Below are positions 7,700 to 16,451 of a DNA stretch of 64,000 bases, one piece after another (the first letter of the stretch is position 1; each line of letters opens with the position of its first letter). Location: the NCBI GenBank assembly GCA_000471925.1, contig CP006667.1, forward strand, positions 3,100,001 to 3,164,000, in the 5' to 3' direction. A program made the translations under genes and the position numbers. Source of the DNA: Ralstonia pickettii DTP0602 (GTDB lineage: Bacteria; Pseudomonadota; Gammaproteobacteria; Burkholderiales; Burkholderiaceae). A model generated the notes under the pieces. That model was not told the DNA's origin and did no database searches. It saw only the letters and a list, made by a program, of their open reading frames with translations.

Positions 7700-7735
7700 A
7701 CCCGTAAAACGGGTAATATCGTTATGCGTTATTGA
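7700..7735. promoter_or_regulatory. Divergent yeiH/LysR promoter region with small palindromes
   Basis: ACCCG-TAAAA-CGGGT (7700-7714) is followed by AT-rich TAATATCGTTATGCGTTATTG, which holds LysR-like T-N11-A half-sites. Its place between the two starts makes it the likely regulator-binding site. The exact bases are uncertain. Confidence 0.4.
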
Positions 7736-7745
7736 TTCTTTCGAT

Positions 7746-8678
7746 ATGGAACACCGCCCAGAACCCCGTCCGGACCATCGCTCCCTGCGACTGACGCTGC
7801 GCCAGCTCTCCGTATTCGTCGCCGTGGCCCAGCACGGCAGCACCATGGCGGCCGCGCAGGCCCTGGCGATGTCGCAGTCGGCTGTCAGCGCCTCGCTGGG
7901 CGAACTGGAGCGTGCCTTGGACAGCCCATTGTTCGACCGCGTCGCCCGCCGCCTGAGCATCAACGAGACCGGCCGCCAGTTCTTCCCGCGCGCGCTGTCG
8001 CTGCTGGATCAGGCGCAGGAGCTGGAGCGCTTCGCCACCCAGACCGGGGTGCAGCTGCGCATCGCGGCCAGCAACACGATCGGCAGCTATATCCTGCCGC
8101 CGCTGCTGGCGGGCTTCCGCCACTCGCGCAGTGGTCCGTGCACACTGGACCTGCGCATCGGCAATACGCGCGAGGTGCTGCAATCGCTGCTTCAGTTCGA
8201 AGCCGACATCGGCCTGGTGGAAGGCGCCAGCCATGAACGCGACCTGCGCAGCGTGCCCTGGTGCGATGACGAGATGGTGGTAGTGGTCGGGCCCTCGCAT
8301 CCGCTCGCCGCCCCGGCGCACGACCTGGTGGCGTTGCGCGATGCCGAATGGATCGTGCGCGAGCCCGGGTCGGGCACGCGCGAGGTCATCGAGGAAAGGC
8401 TGGTGCCGCTGCTGGGCGAGCTGCGCTTCGCGCTGGAGCTGGGCAACGCCGAGGCGATCAAGCGCGCCGTGATGAGCGGCTTCGGGGTCAGCTGCCTGTC
8501 GCTGCATGTGGTGCAGGACGAACTGGCGCGCGGCACGCTGGTGGCGATCCGCGACGGCCTGCCACGCATCGTGCGGCCGCTGCAGCTGGTGGTGCACCAG
8601 GACAAGTTCCCGACCCAGGGCCTGCTGGCCTTTACCGAGTACCTGCGCACCATGGCGCCGCGCATCGGCGCCTCCTAA
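7746..8678 (+). CDS. LysR-family transcriptional regulator (YeiE-like), divergent from yeiH
   Basis: The 310-residue product has the LysR N-terminal helix-turn-helix (LRQLSVFVAVAQHGSTMAAA, then MSQSAVSASLGELERALDSPLFDR, about residues 18-75) and a periplasmic-binding-like effector domain from about residue 100. That domain holds the IAASNTIGSYILPPLL and DIGLVEG segments typical of CysB/YeiE relatives. It most likely controls the divergent exporter gene in response to a sulfur-related ligand; that ligand is inferred from the family, not shown here. Confidence 0.88.
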   Translation: MEHRPEPRPDHRSLRLTLRQLSVFVAVAQHGSTMAAAQALAMSQSAVSASLGELERALDSPLFDRVARRLSINETGRQFFPRALSLLDQAQELERFATQTGVQLRIAASNTIGSYILPPLLAGFRHSRSGPCTLDLRIGNTREVLQSLLQFEADIGLVEGASHERDLRSVPWCDDEMVVVVGPSHPLAAPAHDLVALRDAEWIVREPGSGTREVIEERLVPLLGELRFALELGNAEAIKRAVMSGFGVSCLSLHVVQDELARGTLVAIRDGLPRIVRPLQLVVHQDKFPTQGLLAFTEYLRTMAPRIGAS

Positions 8679-8704
8679 GCCGCCGGACTGCCGGACTACC
8701 GGGC

Positions 8705-9937
8705 TCAGGCCGGCTGCGGGTCGCTGCTGCGCTTGCGCCGCGCCGTGTACAGGTCGAGCAGGTGGAACAGCACCGGATTGAGCATGATCGACAGCAGCGC
8801 GCCGGCCAGGATCAGCGCCTGGCCGCGCTCCGGCAGGATCTTCAGGTAGACGCCGAGGCTGGCGAGAATGAACGAGAACTCGCCGATCTGCGCCAGGCTC
8901 ACGGCGATTGTCATGCCGGTCTGGCCCGAATGGCCGAACGCGCGCACGATCCCCATCGCCGCCAGCGACTTGCCCACCACGATAATGAACAGCGTCGACA
9001 GCACGCCCCATGGGTCGTTGACCAGCACCATCGGGTCGAACAGCATGCCGACCGAGACAAAGAAGAGCACGGCAAAGGCATCGCGCAGCGGCAGTGATTC
9101 CTCGGCCGCTCGATGACTGAACTCCGACTCCGCCAGCACCATGCCGGCAAAGAAGGCGCCCAGCGCGAACGACACGCCGAACAGCGCAAACGCGCCGTAG
9201 GCAACGCCCAGCGCGGTGGCGAGCACGCCCAGGCGGAACATCTCGCGGTTGCCGGTCCAGACGATGCGCTCCAGCATCCAGGGAATGAAGCGGCGCCCGA
9301 TCACCAGCATCACCGCGACGAATGCGGCAACCTTGCCCAGCGTCGTGAAAATCGCAAGCACTACTTCGCCTGTGCCGGGCGCGCTCTCGCCCGTCCCTTC
9401 GCCAGCGCCGGCCAGGAGACCAGCCATGGCTGGCAGCAGCACCAGCGCCAGCACCATCGCCAGGTCTTCCACGATCAGCCAGCCGACCGCGATGCGGCCC
9501 TGCGGCGATTCCACCAGGTCACGTTCCTGCAAGGCCTTGAGCAGCACCACGGTACTGGCCACCGACAGCGCCAGCCCGTACACCAGCCCCTGTCCCCACG
9601 ACCAGCCAAAGCCCCACGCCACCAGCATCCCAAGCAAAGTGGCGATGCCGATCTGCACTACCGCGCCCGGGATGGCAATACGCTTCACCGCCATCAGGTC
9701 CTTGATCGAGAAATGCAGTCCCACACCGAACATCAGCAGGATCACGCCAAGCTCCGCCAGCTCGGGCGCCAGCGCCTGGTCGGCGGTATAGCCGGGTGTA
9801 TGCGGCCCCACCACGATGCCCGCACACAGGTAGCCGATCAGCGGCGGCAGGCGCAGCCGGCTGGCAATGGCGCCAAGGATGAAGGCCAGGACGATACCGC
9901 CGACGATGGTGCTGATAAGCGGGGTGGCGTGATGCAT
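8705..9937 (-). CDS. Monovalent cation:proton antiporter (CPA2/KefB type)
   Basis: About 410 residues with 12 or so hydrophobic spans and the Na/H exchanger signatures LRLPPLIGYLCAGIVVGPHTPG, LGVILLMFGVGLHFS and FFAGMVLAESEFSHRA. It stops after the membrane domain: there is no TrkA-N nucleotide-binding domain as in full KefB/YbaL. I chose the ATG at 9937 (MHHATPLIS) because it begins directly before the first span; the frame stays open to 10156 with no hydrophobic or conserved content. It converges with the LysR gene, whose stop is 26 bases away. The ion could be K+ or Na+. The stretch 9938-10299 upstream holds nothing else I can support. Confidence 0.87.
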   Translation of the reverse strand: MHHATPLISTIVGGIVLAFILGAIASRLRLPPLIGYLCAGIVVGPHTPGYTADQALAPELAELGVILLMFGVGLHFSIKDLMAVKRIAIPGAVVQIGIATLLGMLVAWGFGWSWGQGLVYGLALSVASTVVLLKALQERDLVESPQGRIAVGWLIVEDLAMVLALVLLPAMAGLLAGAGEGTGESAPGTGEVVLAIFTTLGKVAAFVAVMLVIGRRFIPWMLERIVWTGNREMFRLGVLATALGVAYGAFALFGVSFALGAFFAGMVLAESEFSHRAAEESLPLRDAFAVLFFVSVGMLFDPMVLVNDPWGVLSTLFIIVVGKSLAAMGIVRAFGHSGQTGMTIAVSLAQIGEFSFILASLGVYLKILPERGQALILAGALLSIMLNPVLFHLLDLYTARRKRSSDPQPA

Positions 9938-10299
9938 GCGTGCGGGGTTCCTCGTGTCAGGGGCTGAACGGCGATGGCTGGATCCCACCCGCTTTTTCTC
10001 CGCGGCCACCATGACACAGCGTCCGGCGCGCACCAGCGGTCGGCGCAGGACGATCGGCAGCATCGGAACGGACAAGCGGGGAAAGAACGGGAAGTGCCGC
10101 AGCGGCCCCGGACACACCTGGCGGCGCGTCACGGAATCGGGAATGGCGTTTGACATGCTGCTCCGCTGCCCATCGCGCGGAGCACCCCGAAAAGCGTACG
10201 ACAGGAGTAATGTAACATGGCCGCCACCCGCTCAATGCGCGGAAATGGCAGGCGTTTTGTCGTGCGGGGTATATGGCGCGCGGAACCGGCGTCGAAAGA

Positions 10300-10324
10300 C
10301 AAAAACGGCGCCGCGAGGCGCCGT
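10300..10324 (-). terminator. Terminator after tRNA-Cys
   Basis: ACGGCGCC (10305-10312), a GCGA loop and GGCGCCGT (10317-10324), with a T run on the minus-strand side (complement of AAAAA at 10301-10305). It ends the tRNA-Cys transcript. Confidence 0.85.
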
Positions 10325-10336
10325 TCTGCATGGTAC

Positions 10337-10410
10337 TGGAGGCGGAGGTCGGAATCGAACCGGCGTACACGGCTTTGCAGGCCGCTGCATAACCACTCTG
10401 CCACCCCGCC
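10337..10410 (-). tRNA. tRNA-Cys (anticodon GCA)
   Basis: 74 bases with encoded CCA. On the minus strand it begins GGCGGGGTGGCAGAGTGG and shows the anticodon loop around TGCAA, with GCA at positions 34-36. It ends with the T arm GGTTCGATTCC. It is downstream of two tRNA-Gly genes on the same strand, as in the glyW-cysT group of other proteobacteria. Confidence 0.95.
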
Positions 10411-10484
10411 GGGTGACGTGCTGCTGGATTGTAGCCGCATTCAGCCGATGCTGCCGGAGCGCACCGTACGGCGATTCAACCCAA

Positions 10485-10511
10485 ACAAAAAGGGAAGCGT
10501 TGCTTCCCTTT
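10485..10511 (-). terminator. Terminator between the tRNA-Gly genes and tRNA-Cys
   Basis: AAAGGGAAGC (10490-10499) pairs perfectly with GCTTCCCTTT (10502-10511). On the minus strand the exit side reads TTTTTGTTT. It should end the tRNA-Gly transcript, so tRNA-Cys either depends on read-through or has its own promoter in 10411-10484. Confidence 0.8.
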
Positions 10512-10517
10512 GGGGAT

Positions 10518-10593
10518 TGGAGCGGGAGACGAGTCTCGAACTCGCGACCTCAACCTTGGCAAGGTTGCGCTCTACCAACTGAGCTACTCCCGC
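10518..10593 (-). tRNA. tRNA-Gly (anticodon GCC), copy 2
   Basis: 76 bases with encoded CCA. It reads GCGGGAGTAGCTCAGTTGG, then the anticodon arm around TTGCCAA, and ends CTCCCGCTCCA. It appears identical to the copy at 10654-10729. Confidence 0.95.
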
Positions 10594-10653
10594 ATACAAC
10601 TTTTTACTGCCGGCCCGACTGCGTGCGAACACGGAATCAAACCTTCGATAACC

Positions 10654-10729
10654 TGGAGCGGGAGACGAGTCTCGAACTCGCGACCTCAACCTTGGCAAGG
10701 TTGCGCTCTACCAACTGAGCTACTCCCGC
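10654..10729 (-). tRNA. tRNA-Gly (anticodon GCC), copy 1
   Basis: 76 bases with encoded CCA and the same sequence by eye as the copy at 10518-10593, 60 bases away. The pair lies downstream of pgsA on the same strand, which may supply the promoter. Duplicate tRNA-Gly(GCC) genes fit the high use of GGC codons in this GC-rich genome. Confidence 0.95.
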
Positions 10730-10905
10730 AGGGCACCTACCACCACAAAAACTTCTGAGGCTTTTTATATCGCATAATGCCGCTATCGAGCTACATCTTG
10801 CGTTATTTACCCCTCATTTCGCTGCTTTCGTTTGCGTCGTCAGCAACGAGAATGAGATTATGCAAAGAACGACTCTCGTCGTCAACATCTTTTTCGAATT
10901 TCTTT

Positions 10906-11505
10906 TCACTTCGGTGCGCCGGCCCCTGCCACGGCACTGCTGCGCTCCCGAATCTGCGGCCACGCGAGTTTCATGTAATAGATCATCGACCACAGCGTTA
11001 GCACGGCCGCCACATAAATCATCCAGGTGCCGAGCACATAGGCGTCGAATCCGAACACGCGGCCACTGAATAGCAAGAGCGGGATCGCGATCATCTGCAC
11101 CGTGGTCTTCAGCTTGCCAAGGAAATTCACCGCCACGCTCTTGGACGCGCCGATCTGCGCCATCCATTCGCGCAGCGCCGAGATGGTGATCTCGCGGCCG
11201 ATGATCACCAGCGCGATCAGGTCCGTGACCCGGTCCAGCGCCAGCAGCGACAGCAGCGCCGCCGTCACCATCAGCTTGTCGGCTACCGGATCCAGGAAGG
11301 CGCCGAACGATGAAGTCTGGTTCCAGCGCCGCGCCAGAAACCCATCCAGCCAATCGGTCACCGCGGCGATGATGAAGAACGACGCCGCCGTCAGGTTCTT
11401 GGTGTGCATCGGCAGCCATGCGTCGGGCAGGTAGAAGACCCCTACCACTAGTGGAATCATGGCAACGCGAAGCCAGGTCAGCAGGATCGGGATATTGAAA
11501 GGCAT
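10906..11505 (-). CDS. pgsA: CDP-diacylglycerol-glycerol-3-phosphate 3-phosphatidyltransferase
   Basis: The 199-residue product makes phosphatidylglycerol phosphate, the committed step of anionic phospholipid synthesis in the inner membrane. The CDP-alcohol phosphotransferase motif D-G-x2-A-R-x8-G-x3-D-x3-D is intact (DGFLARRWNQTSSFG, then AFLDPVADK). Several membrane spans follow. I chose the ATG at 11505 (MPFNIPILLTWLR), which matches the usual family N-terminus; the frame is open for another 58 codons upstream but that part looks non-coding. uvrC lies 103 bases upstream and the tRNA-Gly genes downstream. Confidence 0.93.
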   Translation of the reverse strand: MPFNIPILLTWLRVAMIPLVVGVFYLPDAWLPMHTKNLTAASFFIIAAVTDWLDGFLARRWNQTSSFGAFLDPVADKLMVTAALLSLLALDRVTDLIALVIIGREITISALREWMAQIGASKSVAVNFLGKLKTTVQMIAIPLLLFSGRVFGFDAYVLGTWMIYVAAVLTLWSMIYYMKLAWPQIRERSSAVAGAGAPK

Positions 11506-11608
11506 GGAACTCGGCGGCGGGGGAACGGTGACCAATCCCGCGATTGTCGCCGATTTCAGGACCAATCGACCATCATTGGCCATATTCCCGCCCGGCCGCC
11601 GGGCCCGC

Positions 11609-13681
11609 TCAGTGCAGTTGCCTGTAGATCTCTTCGGCCAGGCCGCGTGAAATGCCCTCCACGCTGGCCAGTTCGTCAATGCTGGCCGCCATCACGCCGC
11701 GCAGGCCGCCAAAGCGGGTCAGCAGCTTCTGGCGCCGGCGCGCGCCGATGCCTTCGATCTCTTCCAGCCGCGAGGTGGTGCGCGTCTTGGCGCGGCGCGC
11801 TCGCATGCCGGTGATGGCGAAGCGGTGCGCCTCGTCGCGGATCTGCGCCACCAGCATCAGCGCCGCACTGCCCTGCCCCAGTTCCAGCGAAGGACGTCCA
11901 TCGGCGAACACCAGCGTCTCGAGACCCACCTTGCGGCCCTCGCCCTTGGCCACGCCGACCAGCAGGCCGATATCCAGGCCGAGTTCCTCGAACACCTGCC
12001 GCGCCACCTCGACCTGACCCTTGCCGCCGTCGATCAGCACGATCTGCGGCAGCAGCGCCGCGGCGTCTCCGCCGGCTTCCAGCCCGCCGTCCTCCTGGAT
12101 CTGTTCGACCAGTTTCTGGTAGCGCCGGGTCAGCACCTGGCGCATGGCCGCGTAGTCATCGCCCGGGATGATGTCCTGGATGTTGTAGCGGCGGTACTCG
12201 CTGTTCTGCATGTCGTGGCGGTGGTAGACCACGCACGACGCCTGGGTGGCCTCGCCAGCAGTATGGCTGATGTCGAAGCACTCCACGCGCAGCAGCGCCA
12301 GGTCTTCCAGGTCCAGGCCGATGGTTTCCGTCAGCGCGCGCGTGCGCGCTTCCTGGCTGCCCTGCTCGGCCAGCCGGCGCGCCAGCGCCAGCGCCGCGCC
12401 CTGCTGCGCCATCTCCAGCCAGACCTTGCGCTGGCCCTGCGGCTGCCGAACCAGCGCGACCTTGCGGCCGGCGTGCAGCGTCAGCGCCTCCAGCACCGCG
12501 CTGTCGTCGGGCACGTGGCTGACGACGATGATCGGCGGCGCGGGCTGTTCCAGGTAGTGCTGCACCATGAAGGCCGACAGCACGCGCGTGGCGATGCGGT
12601 CGACGGTCAGCGGCTGCGCGGCTTCGGCGGCGCTGGCTTGTTCGTCGCCAATCGCTTCGCGCTCGTCCGCATCCTCGACGATCATCGCCGCCTCGTCGGC
12701 ATGCGCCGGGAAGTAGGCCTTATCGCCCAGGTGGCGGCCGCCGCGCACCATGGCCAGGTTGACGCAGGCGCGTCCGCCTTCCACGGCCACGGCCAGCACG
12801 TCGATATCGCGCGCCTGCCCGCCCACCTCTTCCACGGCCTGGCGCTTGAGCACGGTCGACAGCGCCGCGATCTGGTCGCGCACTGCCGCCGCCTGCTCGA
12901 ACTCCAGCCGCTCCGCGTGGTGTTCCATCTTGCCTTGCAGGCCTTCCAGCACTTCGTTCTGGCGGCCCTGCAGGAAGCGCGCCGCGTTGGCCACGTCGCG
13001 CGCGTAGTCCTCTTCGCTGATGGCATTGACGCACGGCCCGGTGCAGCGGTGGATCTGGTGCAGCAGGCACGGCCGCGTGCGGTTGTTGAAGACGGTGTCT
13101 TCGCAGGTGCGCAGCTGGAACACCTTCTGCAGGATCTGCATGCTCTCGCGCACCGCGTAGGCGCTGGGGAACGGCCCGAAGTACTGGTGCTTGCGGTCAG
13201 TCGCGCCGCGGTAGTACGCCATGCGCGGGAAGCGGTGTCCGGTCAGCTTCAGGAACGGGTACGACTTGTCGTCGCGGAACAGGATGTTGTAGCGCGGCGC
13301 CAGCGCCTTGATCAGGTTGTTCTCGAGCAGCAGCGCCTCGGCCTCAGTGCGCACCACCGTGGTCTCGATGCGGGCGATGCGCGCCACCATCATCGCGATC
13401 CGTGGCGACAGCTGGGTCTTGTTGAAATAGCTCGATACCCGCTTCTTCAGGTCGCGCGCCTTGCCGACGTACAGCACATTGCCGGCCGCATCGAAATAGC
13501 GGTACACGCCCGGCAGGCCGGGCAGCCGGGAAATGACCGGGCGGGCGTCGAATTGCTCCGGCCGGGCTTCAGTAGTCGCCTCGGCAGTCACCTCGGCACT
13601 CAACTCGGCAGGCTTGGCGGCCGGTGCCTTGGCCGGCGTTTCGTCGGCACTTTTCGGGGAATCGGGTTGCTGGTCGGACAT
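11609..13681 (-). CDS. uvrC: Excinuclease ABC subunit C
   Basis: The 690-residue UvrC makes both incisions around a lesion during nucleotide excision repair. In order it has a GIY-YIG nuclease ([21 protein letters not shown] from about residue 59), a UVR motif (about residues 255-290), the RNase-H-like second nuclease (FDISH and LIDGGKGQ) and a C-terminal helix-hairpin-helix pair ([31 protein letters not shown]). An Ala/Glu-rich tail of about 50 residues precedes the first domain and is longer than usual. The uvrC-pgsA-tRNA order matches enteric bacteria. Confidence 0.95.
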   Translation of the reverse strand: MSDQQPDSPKSADETPAKAPAAKPAELSAEVTAEATTEARPEQFDARPVISRLPGLPGVYRYFDAAGNVLYVGKARDLKKRVSSYFNKTQLSPRIAMMVARIARIETTVVRTEAEALLLENNLIKALAPRYNILFRDDKSYPFLKLTGHRFPRMAYYRGATDRKHQYFGPFPSAYAVRESMQILQKVFQLRTCEDTVFNNRTRPCLLHQIHRCTGPCVNAISEEDYARDVANAARFLQGRQNEVLEGLQGKMEHHAERLEFEQAAAVRDQIAALSTVLKRQAVEEVGGQARDIDVLAVAVEGGRACVNLAMVRGGRHLGDKAYFPAHADEAAMIVEDADEREAIGDEQASAAEAAQPLTVDRIATRVLSAFMVQHYLEQPAPPIIVVSHVPDDSAVLEALTLHAGRKVALVRQPQGQRKVWLEMAQQGAALALARRLAEQGSQEARTRALTETIGLDLEDLALLRVECFDISHTAGEATQASCVVYHRHDMQNSEYRRYNIQDIIPGDDYAAMRQVLTRRYQKLVEQIQEDGGLEAGGDAAALLPQIVLIDGGKGQVEVARQVFEELGLDIGLLVGVAKGEGRKVGLETLVFADGRPSLELGQGSAALMLVAQIRDEAHRFAITGMRARRAKTRTTSRLEEIEGIGARRRQKLLTRFGGLRGVMAASIDELASVEGISRGLAEEIYRQLH

Positions 13682-13793
13682 TGGGGGACGGTGACCGCTA
13701 CACGGCCTGCGCGCACCAAAAGCGGCATGGCCTCTAAAATCGCAAGTTTAGAGCAATTCAGCGGGTGCCCCGCCCGCGCCCCCCTCACCTGCC

Positions 13794-14954
13794 ATGCCTA
13801 TCCGCTCCTGGGACATTTTCTGCACTGTAATCGACAATTTCGGCGACATCGGCGTCTGCTGGCGGCTGGCGCGCCAGCTGGCGCAGGAGCACGGGCATGC
13901 GGTGCGGCTTTGGGTCGATGACCTGGCGAGCTTTGCGCGGCTGGCGCCCGAACTCGATACCGGCGCCATCGTGCAGCGCCTAGCCGGCGTTGAGATTCGA
14001 CCGTGGCGGCCAGGCGGCGACAGCGACGCGGATGACACCGCCGGGGTCGAGCCACACGATGCCGTCATCGAAGCCTTCGCCTGTGATGTGCCGCACGCCT
14101 TTCTGGCCCGCATGGCCGCGCGTGATCCCAAACCCGCCTGGATTAACCTGGAATACCTGAGCGCAGAGCCATGGGTACGCGAGCATCATGCGATGCCCTC
14201 GCCCCATCCGCGGCTGCCGCTGGTGAAGCATTTCTTCTTCCCCGGCTTCGAACCCGGCACCGGCGGCCTGCTGCGGGAATCGATGCTGGGCGCGCAGCGC
14301 GCCGCCTTCCTCGGCGGCACGGCCGCACAGGCGGCCCTGTGGCACCGGCTGAGCGTGACGCCCCGGCCTGACGCGCTACGCGTGAGCCTGTTTGCCTACC
14401 GCAACCCGGCGCTACCCGCACTGCTAGAGCAATGGCGCGATGCCGCCGAGGCGGTCCATTGCCTGGTGCCCGCCGGCTTGGCCGCGGACCAGGTCGCGGA
14501 ATGGCTGGGCGCCCCGCTGCGGATGGGCGAACCGGTAGTGCGCGGCAGCCTGTGCGTGCAACGGATTCCCTTCGTACGCCAGGAGCACTACGACGAACTG
14601 CTGTGGACCTGCGACCTGAACTTCGTGCGCGGCGAGGATTCCTTCGTGCGCGCGCAATGGGCGGCGCGGCCGCTGGTCTGGCATATCTACCCGCAGGACG
14701 ATACCGCGCACCGGATCAAGCTCGACGCCTGGCTGGACCTGTTCCGCCAGAGCGGCGTGGCGCCCGAAGCGGCCAGCGCGCTGACCGACTTCTGGCATGC
14801 CTGGAACGGCTTTGGCGTCCCCGTCGACTGGCCACGTCTGCGTGCGCATCTGCCGGCACTTGCCGCGATGGCCCCACGCTGGGAGCGGCGCTTGCAGCAT
14901 CCCGGCGACCTTGCCGCCAATCTGGTGGCATTTTGCGAAAATCAGGTAAAATAA
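13794..14954 (+). CDS. earP: EF-P arginine rhamnosyltransferase EarP
   Basis: The 386-residue product is a GT-B glycosyltransferase that adds rhamnose from dTDP-rhamnose to arginine 32 of elongation factor P, making EF-P active in rescuing polyproline stalls. The family N-terminus (CTVIDNFGDIGVCWRLARQL) carries the catalytic aspartates D14 and D18. The nucleotide-sugar-contacting RGEDSFVRAQWA motif lies at about residues 279-290 (E281). Its partner efp follows on the same strand, and the pairing is diagnostic. It is divergent from uvrC, about 110 bases between starts. Confidence 0.95.
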   Translation: MPIRSWDIFCTVIDNFGDIGVCWRLARQLAQEHGHAVRLWVDDLASFARLAPELDTGAIVQRLAGVEIRPWRPGGDSDADDTAGVEPHDAVIEAFACDVPHAFLARMAARDPKPAWINLEYLSAEPWVREHHAMPSPHPRLPLVKHFFFPGFEPGTGGLLRESMLGAQRAAFLGGTAAQAALWHRLSVTPRPDALRVSLFAYRNPALPALLEQWRDAAEAVHCLVPAGLAADQVAEWLGAPLRMGEPVVRGSLCVQRIPFVRQEHYDELLWTCDLNFVRGEDSFVRAQWAARPLVWHIYPQDDTAHRIKLDAWLDLFRQSGVAPEAASALTDFWHAWNGFGVPVDWPRLRAHLPALAAMAPRWERRLQHPGDLAANLVAFCENQVK

Positions 14955-15165
14955 CCGGTTGATCCAAATGGCGACCGGGCCGGAGAACCAGGACCTCTCC
15001 CAAGCGTCAAAACGACCTTGGGCGAAGACCTGAATGCAAGCTGAGCACGGGGTCGCGAGCGCGTGAATGCCTCTCGCTGGGGCTCACAGGCTCACCGCAG
15101 GTGATGCCGGCAGCGCGCCTTCGCCATTCCAAATTCCTACTTTCTATTTCAGGAAATCAGTTCAG

Positions 15166-15726
15166 ATGAAAATCGCACAGGAACTCCGCGTCGGTAACGT
15201 GTTCATGATCGGCGGCGATCCGATGGTCGTGCAGAAGGCCGAGTACAACAAGTCGGGCCGCAACGCAGCCGTGGTCAAGATGAAGTACAAGAACCTGCTG
15301 ACCGACGCACCCGGCGAGTCGGTGTTCAAGGCCGACGACAAGTTCGAGGTCGTGGTGCTGGAGCGCCGCGAATGCACCTACTCGTACTTCGCTGACCCGA
15401 TGTACGTGTTCATGGACACCGACTACAACCAGTACGAAGTCGAGCAGGACAGCATGGGCGACTCGCTGAACTACCTCGAAGACGGCATGACCGTGGAAGT
15501 GGTGTTCTACAACGACAAGGCCATCTCGGTCGAAATGCCGACCACGCTGGTCCGTGAAATCGTCTACACCGAGCCGGCCGTCAAGGGCGATACCTCGTCG
15601 GGCAAGGTGCTCAAGGGCGCCAAGATCAACACCGGTTTCGAACTGCAGGTGCCGCTGTTCTGCAACATCGGCGACAAGATCGAAATCGACACCCGCACCG
15701 GCGAATACCGCAGCCGCGCCAACTAA
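15166..15726 (+). CDS. efp: Translation elongation factor P, arginine type
   Basis: The 186-residue EF-P enters the ribosomal E site to promote peptide bonds at proline runs. The modified residue is arginine: the loop reads [11 protein letters not shown] with R32, as required for EarP. The three beta-barrel domains end with the family C-terminus ([17 protein letters not shown]). I chose the ATG at 15166 ([11 protein letters not shown]) with AGGAAA at 15151-15156; the frame extends upstream without family similarity. A 211-base gap separates it from earP, so it may also have its own promoter. Confidence 0.96.
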   Translation: MKIAQELRVGNVFMIGGDPMVVQKAEYNKSGRNAAVVKMKYKNLLTDAPGESVFKADDKFEVVVLERRECTYSYFADPMYVFMDTDYNQYEVEQDSMGDSLNYLEDGMTVEVVFYNDKAISVEMPTTLVREIVYTEPAVKGDTSSGKVLKGAKINTGFELQVPLFCNIGDKIEIDTRTGEYRSRAN

Positions 15727-15797
15727 GGCGTTTGCACGGCGTTTGCCTGCCCCGCTTTCGCGGCGGGGCCGGGATGAAGAAAGGCAGCCTCGGGCTG

Positions 15798-15824
15798 CTA
15801 GCCGTTAACAAAATCTGTTGAAAA
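15798..15824 (+). repeat. Left 27-bp inverted repeat of the island
   Basis: Starts CTAGCCGTTAAC and ends CTGTTGAAAA. Identical, in reverse complement, to 20590-20616. The core itself is partly palindromic (TTAACA...TGTTGAA). A hairpin GCAGCC-TCG-GGCTGC (15784-15798) abuts its left side. Confidence 0.85.
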
Positions 15825-15829
15825 GCAAA

Positions 15830-15864
15830 ACGGGTCCCGTCTTTCAGATGGGGCCCGTTTTTTT
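15830..15864 (+). terminator. Strong intrinsic terminator just inside the left repeat
   Basis: ACGGGTCCC (15830-15838) pairs with GGGGCCCGT (15850-15858), giving 9 pairs with one G-T, and runs into seven T residues. It would stop transcription from efp entering the island. The stretch 15865-16340 after it holds no gene that I can support. Confidence 0.85.
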
Positions 15865-16348
15865 GCCTGTAAACAAGGGGTTCTGCGCTGGAGAAAGCCA
15901 CCCCTTCCTCTCCTGAGGTGCAAGGTCGAAGCGTGACGTTTGCTGCACGCGCGTTTTGCGGCTTGCGCAGTTGCCTTCGTATGAGGTCTGAGCGTCGCAG
16001 AACGACCCGAAGCAGACGAACGTCGAGTCGCTAAGTCGGCGGCGGTTTCCGAGGACACAGCAGCCGTTCGTCGACCAACGGTTTCTTCGGTCCAGCCATG
16101 CCCGTCGCGCTGCCCCGGAACAAACGGAGACTATACAACGGCGACCCTGCCATCGTTCGGATCGGCTCGCGAGCAATCCCAATTTTCTTACCCGTTTGAG
16201 CCCACGGATCTCGGCATCTCCCGTTCAACTGCGGGTAAGAGCAAATAGTAGTCATCGAGCGCTGCGCAGTTCCCTAACAGCGAGTGGGACCCCAGTACAG
16301 TCCAGATCCTCCCGTGCTTCGCAACGAAGTCATACCCTGCGAATCCTC

Positions 16349-16385
16349 TTGCATTACGATCGTAATGATATATTATGATCGTAAT
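16349..16385 (+). promoter_or_regulatory. Amidase operon promoter overlapped by two 14-bp palindromic operators
   Basis: A perfect palindrome ATTACGATCGTAAT (16353-16366) is followed 19 bases later, centre to centre, by a near copy ATTATGATCGTAAT (16372-16385). They overlap a likely promoter: TTGCAT at 16349-16354, a 16-bp spacer and TATTAT at 16371-16376. The TetR protein encoded third in the operon is the obvious candidate to bind them. The amidase ATG is 66 bases downstream. Confidence 0.75.
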
Positions 16386-16451
16386 TTCATGAGGCTGCGA
16401 CCCTCTTCGCGGTCGTGAAATGCCGGGTCACACCTTTCTTGTGAGGAATTT

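Noticed and set aside
15798..15824. 27-bp repeat as a dif/Xer or phage attachment site
   Set aside because: It does not resemble dif, there is no integrase gene inside the island, and the copies are inverted, not direct.
15844..16182. Possible small gene in the left gap of the island (minus strand)
   Set aside because: Ser/Arg/Cys-rich with no ribosome site or domain; it overlaps the terminator stem. It may be decayed sequence.
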